Positions 43,138 through 43,778 of a stretch of 43,778 bases of DNA are shown piece by piece. The position numbers were made by a program, and so were the translations under genes. Every line of letters starts with the position of its first letter. Positions within the stretch are counted from its first letter, which is position 1. A model generated the notes under the pieces. The model ran no database searches and was not told the origin of the DNA. It was given only the letters and a program-made list of their open reading frames with translations. The stretch is from Rhodospirillales bacterium (GTDB lineage: Bacteria > Pseudomonadota > Alphaproteobacteria > Rhodospirillales > JASLLZ01), in contig JASLZL010000087.1 in assembly GCA_030754885.1 (NCBI GenBank), positions 1 to 43,778 of the forward strand, given 5' to 3'.

Positions 43138-43778
43138 GACGACCCGCCAACAGAGAGAGAAAAACCTGGCGGTGGCGCTCCAGCCATGGGCCGATATCGA
43201 AACGCTCCACGGCGCGCGACCGGGCGGCGGCGGACATGGCGGTGTGGTTCTCGGCCACCCGCACCATGGCATCGCCGATGTCCTGGGGTTCGGGAACCAG
43301 CATTTCTTCCCAGCTTTCCCCAGTCTTCAATTCCACCCCGGCATCACCGCCGACCAATTCAGGGACGCCGCCGCTGGTGGCATAAATCACCGGTAGGCCC
43401 GACGACAGCGCCTCGATGACAGTCGTCGGGCAGGCATCGTTATGGTTGGCGATGACGAAGGCGTGGGCGGCGCAAAACACCGCCGGCGCGTCTTCCTGGC
43501 GATAGGGTCCACGGTGAGTGAACTGGGAACCGACGCCCAGACGATCGGCCAATTTCCGGCTCCGGTCGAGAACGGCGGCGTCGATGTCGCCGGCAACGGC
43601 AAGACGCGCATCCAAGCCCTGCTTGCGGGCCGCCGCTAGGCCCTGCAACGGTGCCTCGATGCGAAAGCCCTGGTGGGCCTGCACCTTCCCCGCCACCAAA
43701 AAGACGAAGGGGTCTGTGCCATCCCGCTCACCGGACTGGGGGACGAAGTGCTGTGTATCGACGGCGTTGTAGAGAATC
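43130..43778 (-). CDS. GT4 family glycosyltransferase, partial (5' end beyond window)
   Basis: The frame stays open to the right edge, so the gene's start lies outside the window; 215 C-terminal residues are visible. They begin ILYNAVDTQHF, a typical donor-domain entry of GT4 enzymes, then FVFLVAGKVQAHQGF (with K-x-x-x-G phosphate contacts), FTHRGPYRQEDAPAVFCAAHAFVIANHNDACPTTVIEALSSGLPVIYATSGGVPELVGG. The E-x7-E motif appears in altered form: N-D-A-C-P-T-T-V-I-E, where the first Glu is replaced by Asp. Its stop (TGA) overlaps the GT2 start, so the pair is co-translated. The cluster continues rightward beyond the window. Confidence 0.88.
   Translation of the reverse strand, partial: ILYNAVDTQHFVPQSGERDGTDPFVFLVAGKVQAHQGFRIEAPLQGLAAARKQGLDARLAVAGDIDAAVLDRSRKLADRLGVGSQFTHRGPYRQEDAPAVFCAAHAFVIANHNDACPTTVIEALSSGLPVIYATSGGVPELVGGDAGVELKTGESWEEMLVPEPQDIGDAMVRVAENHTAMSAAARSRAVERFDIGPWLERHRQVFLSLLAGRHD

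Overview
The window looks like a piece of a high-GC alphaproteobacterial chromosome, probably Rhodospirillales-like. The evidence is the fdxA-carD pairing, a SUV3-like helicase coupled to an S4-domain protein, an alphaproteobacterial-style tRNA-Arg, a PagL-type lipid A deacylase, and strong G/C third-position bias throughout. Taxonomy is inference from gene content; no marker gene settles it.

Layout. (1) 1-306: the 5' end of an integrase gene and a 44-nt tRNA-Arg(CCU) 5' half without its 3' half, probably the edge of an integrated element that continues to the left. (2) 307-13308: housekeeping and envelope genes: PagL, proline iminopeptidase, a nuclease-fold protein, a class III cyclase with TPRs, an M48 lipoprotein peptidase, a run of leftward genes (TerB-like, FdxA, CarD, degenerate metallophosphatase, YpsA/molybdenum-carrier-like), a DUF938 protein, and the helicase/S4 pair. 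(3) 13337-17093: a 3.7-kb three-gene cassette (cystathionine beta-lyase type PLP enzyme, two-domain sulfurtransferase, FAD amine oxidoreductase) bounded by an exact 17-bp direct repeat. It splits what would otherwise be a continuous leftward series pcm - DUF1624 - helicase - S4. (4) 17091-19374: DUF1624 membrane protein, Pcm and a divergent SDR. (5) 19500-31247: a catabolic locus for a small nitrogen compound. A leftward operon encodes a creatinase-like M24 protein, aspartate dehydrogenase, D-2-hydroxyacid dehydrogenase, an unrecognised PLP enzyme and a DadA-like dehydrogenase. Divergent to it is an ABC solute-binding protein, and facing that are two tandem hydantoinase-B genes with no hydantoinase A in the window. 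(6) 31430-33881: two tiny paralogous proteins, a small lipoprotein, a DsbA-like thiol oxidoreductase and a PDZ protein. (7) 34066-43778: a surface polysaccharide cluster making UDP-ManNAcA (WecB, WecC), with a GT39 membrane glycosyltransferase, three GT4 enzymes, a GT2 enzyme and an AsnB-type amidotransferase. It continues beyond the right edge.

Most worth a second look: the repeat-bounded cassette, the creatinase-like/hydantoinase-B locus, the pseudo-metallophosphatase, the split tRNA-Arg next to an integrase, and the pair of about 61-residue paralogues. I see no CRISPR array, no intact IS element, no rRNA and no complete tRNA. No gene-free stretch exceeds about 260 bases.
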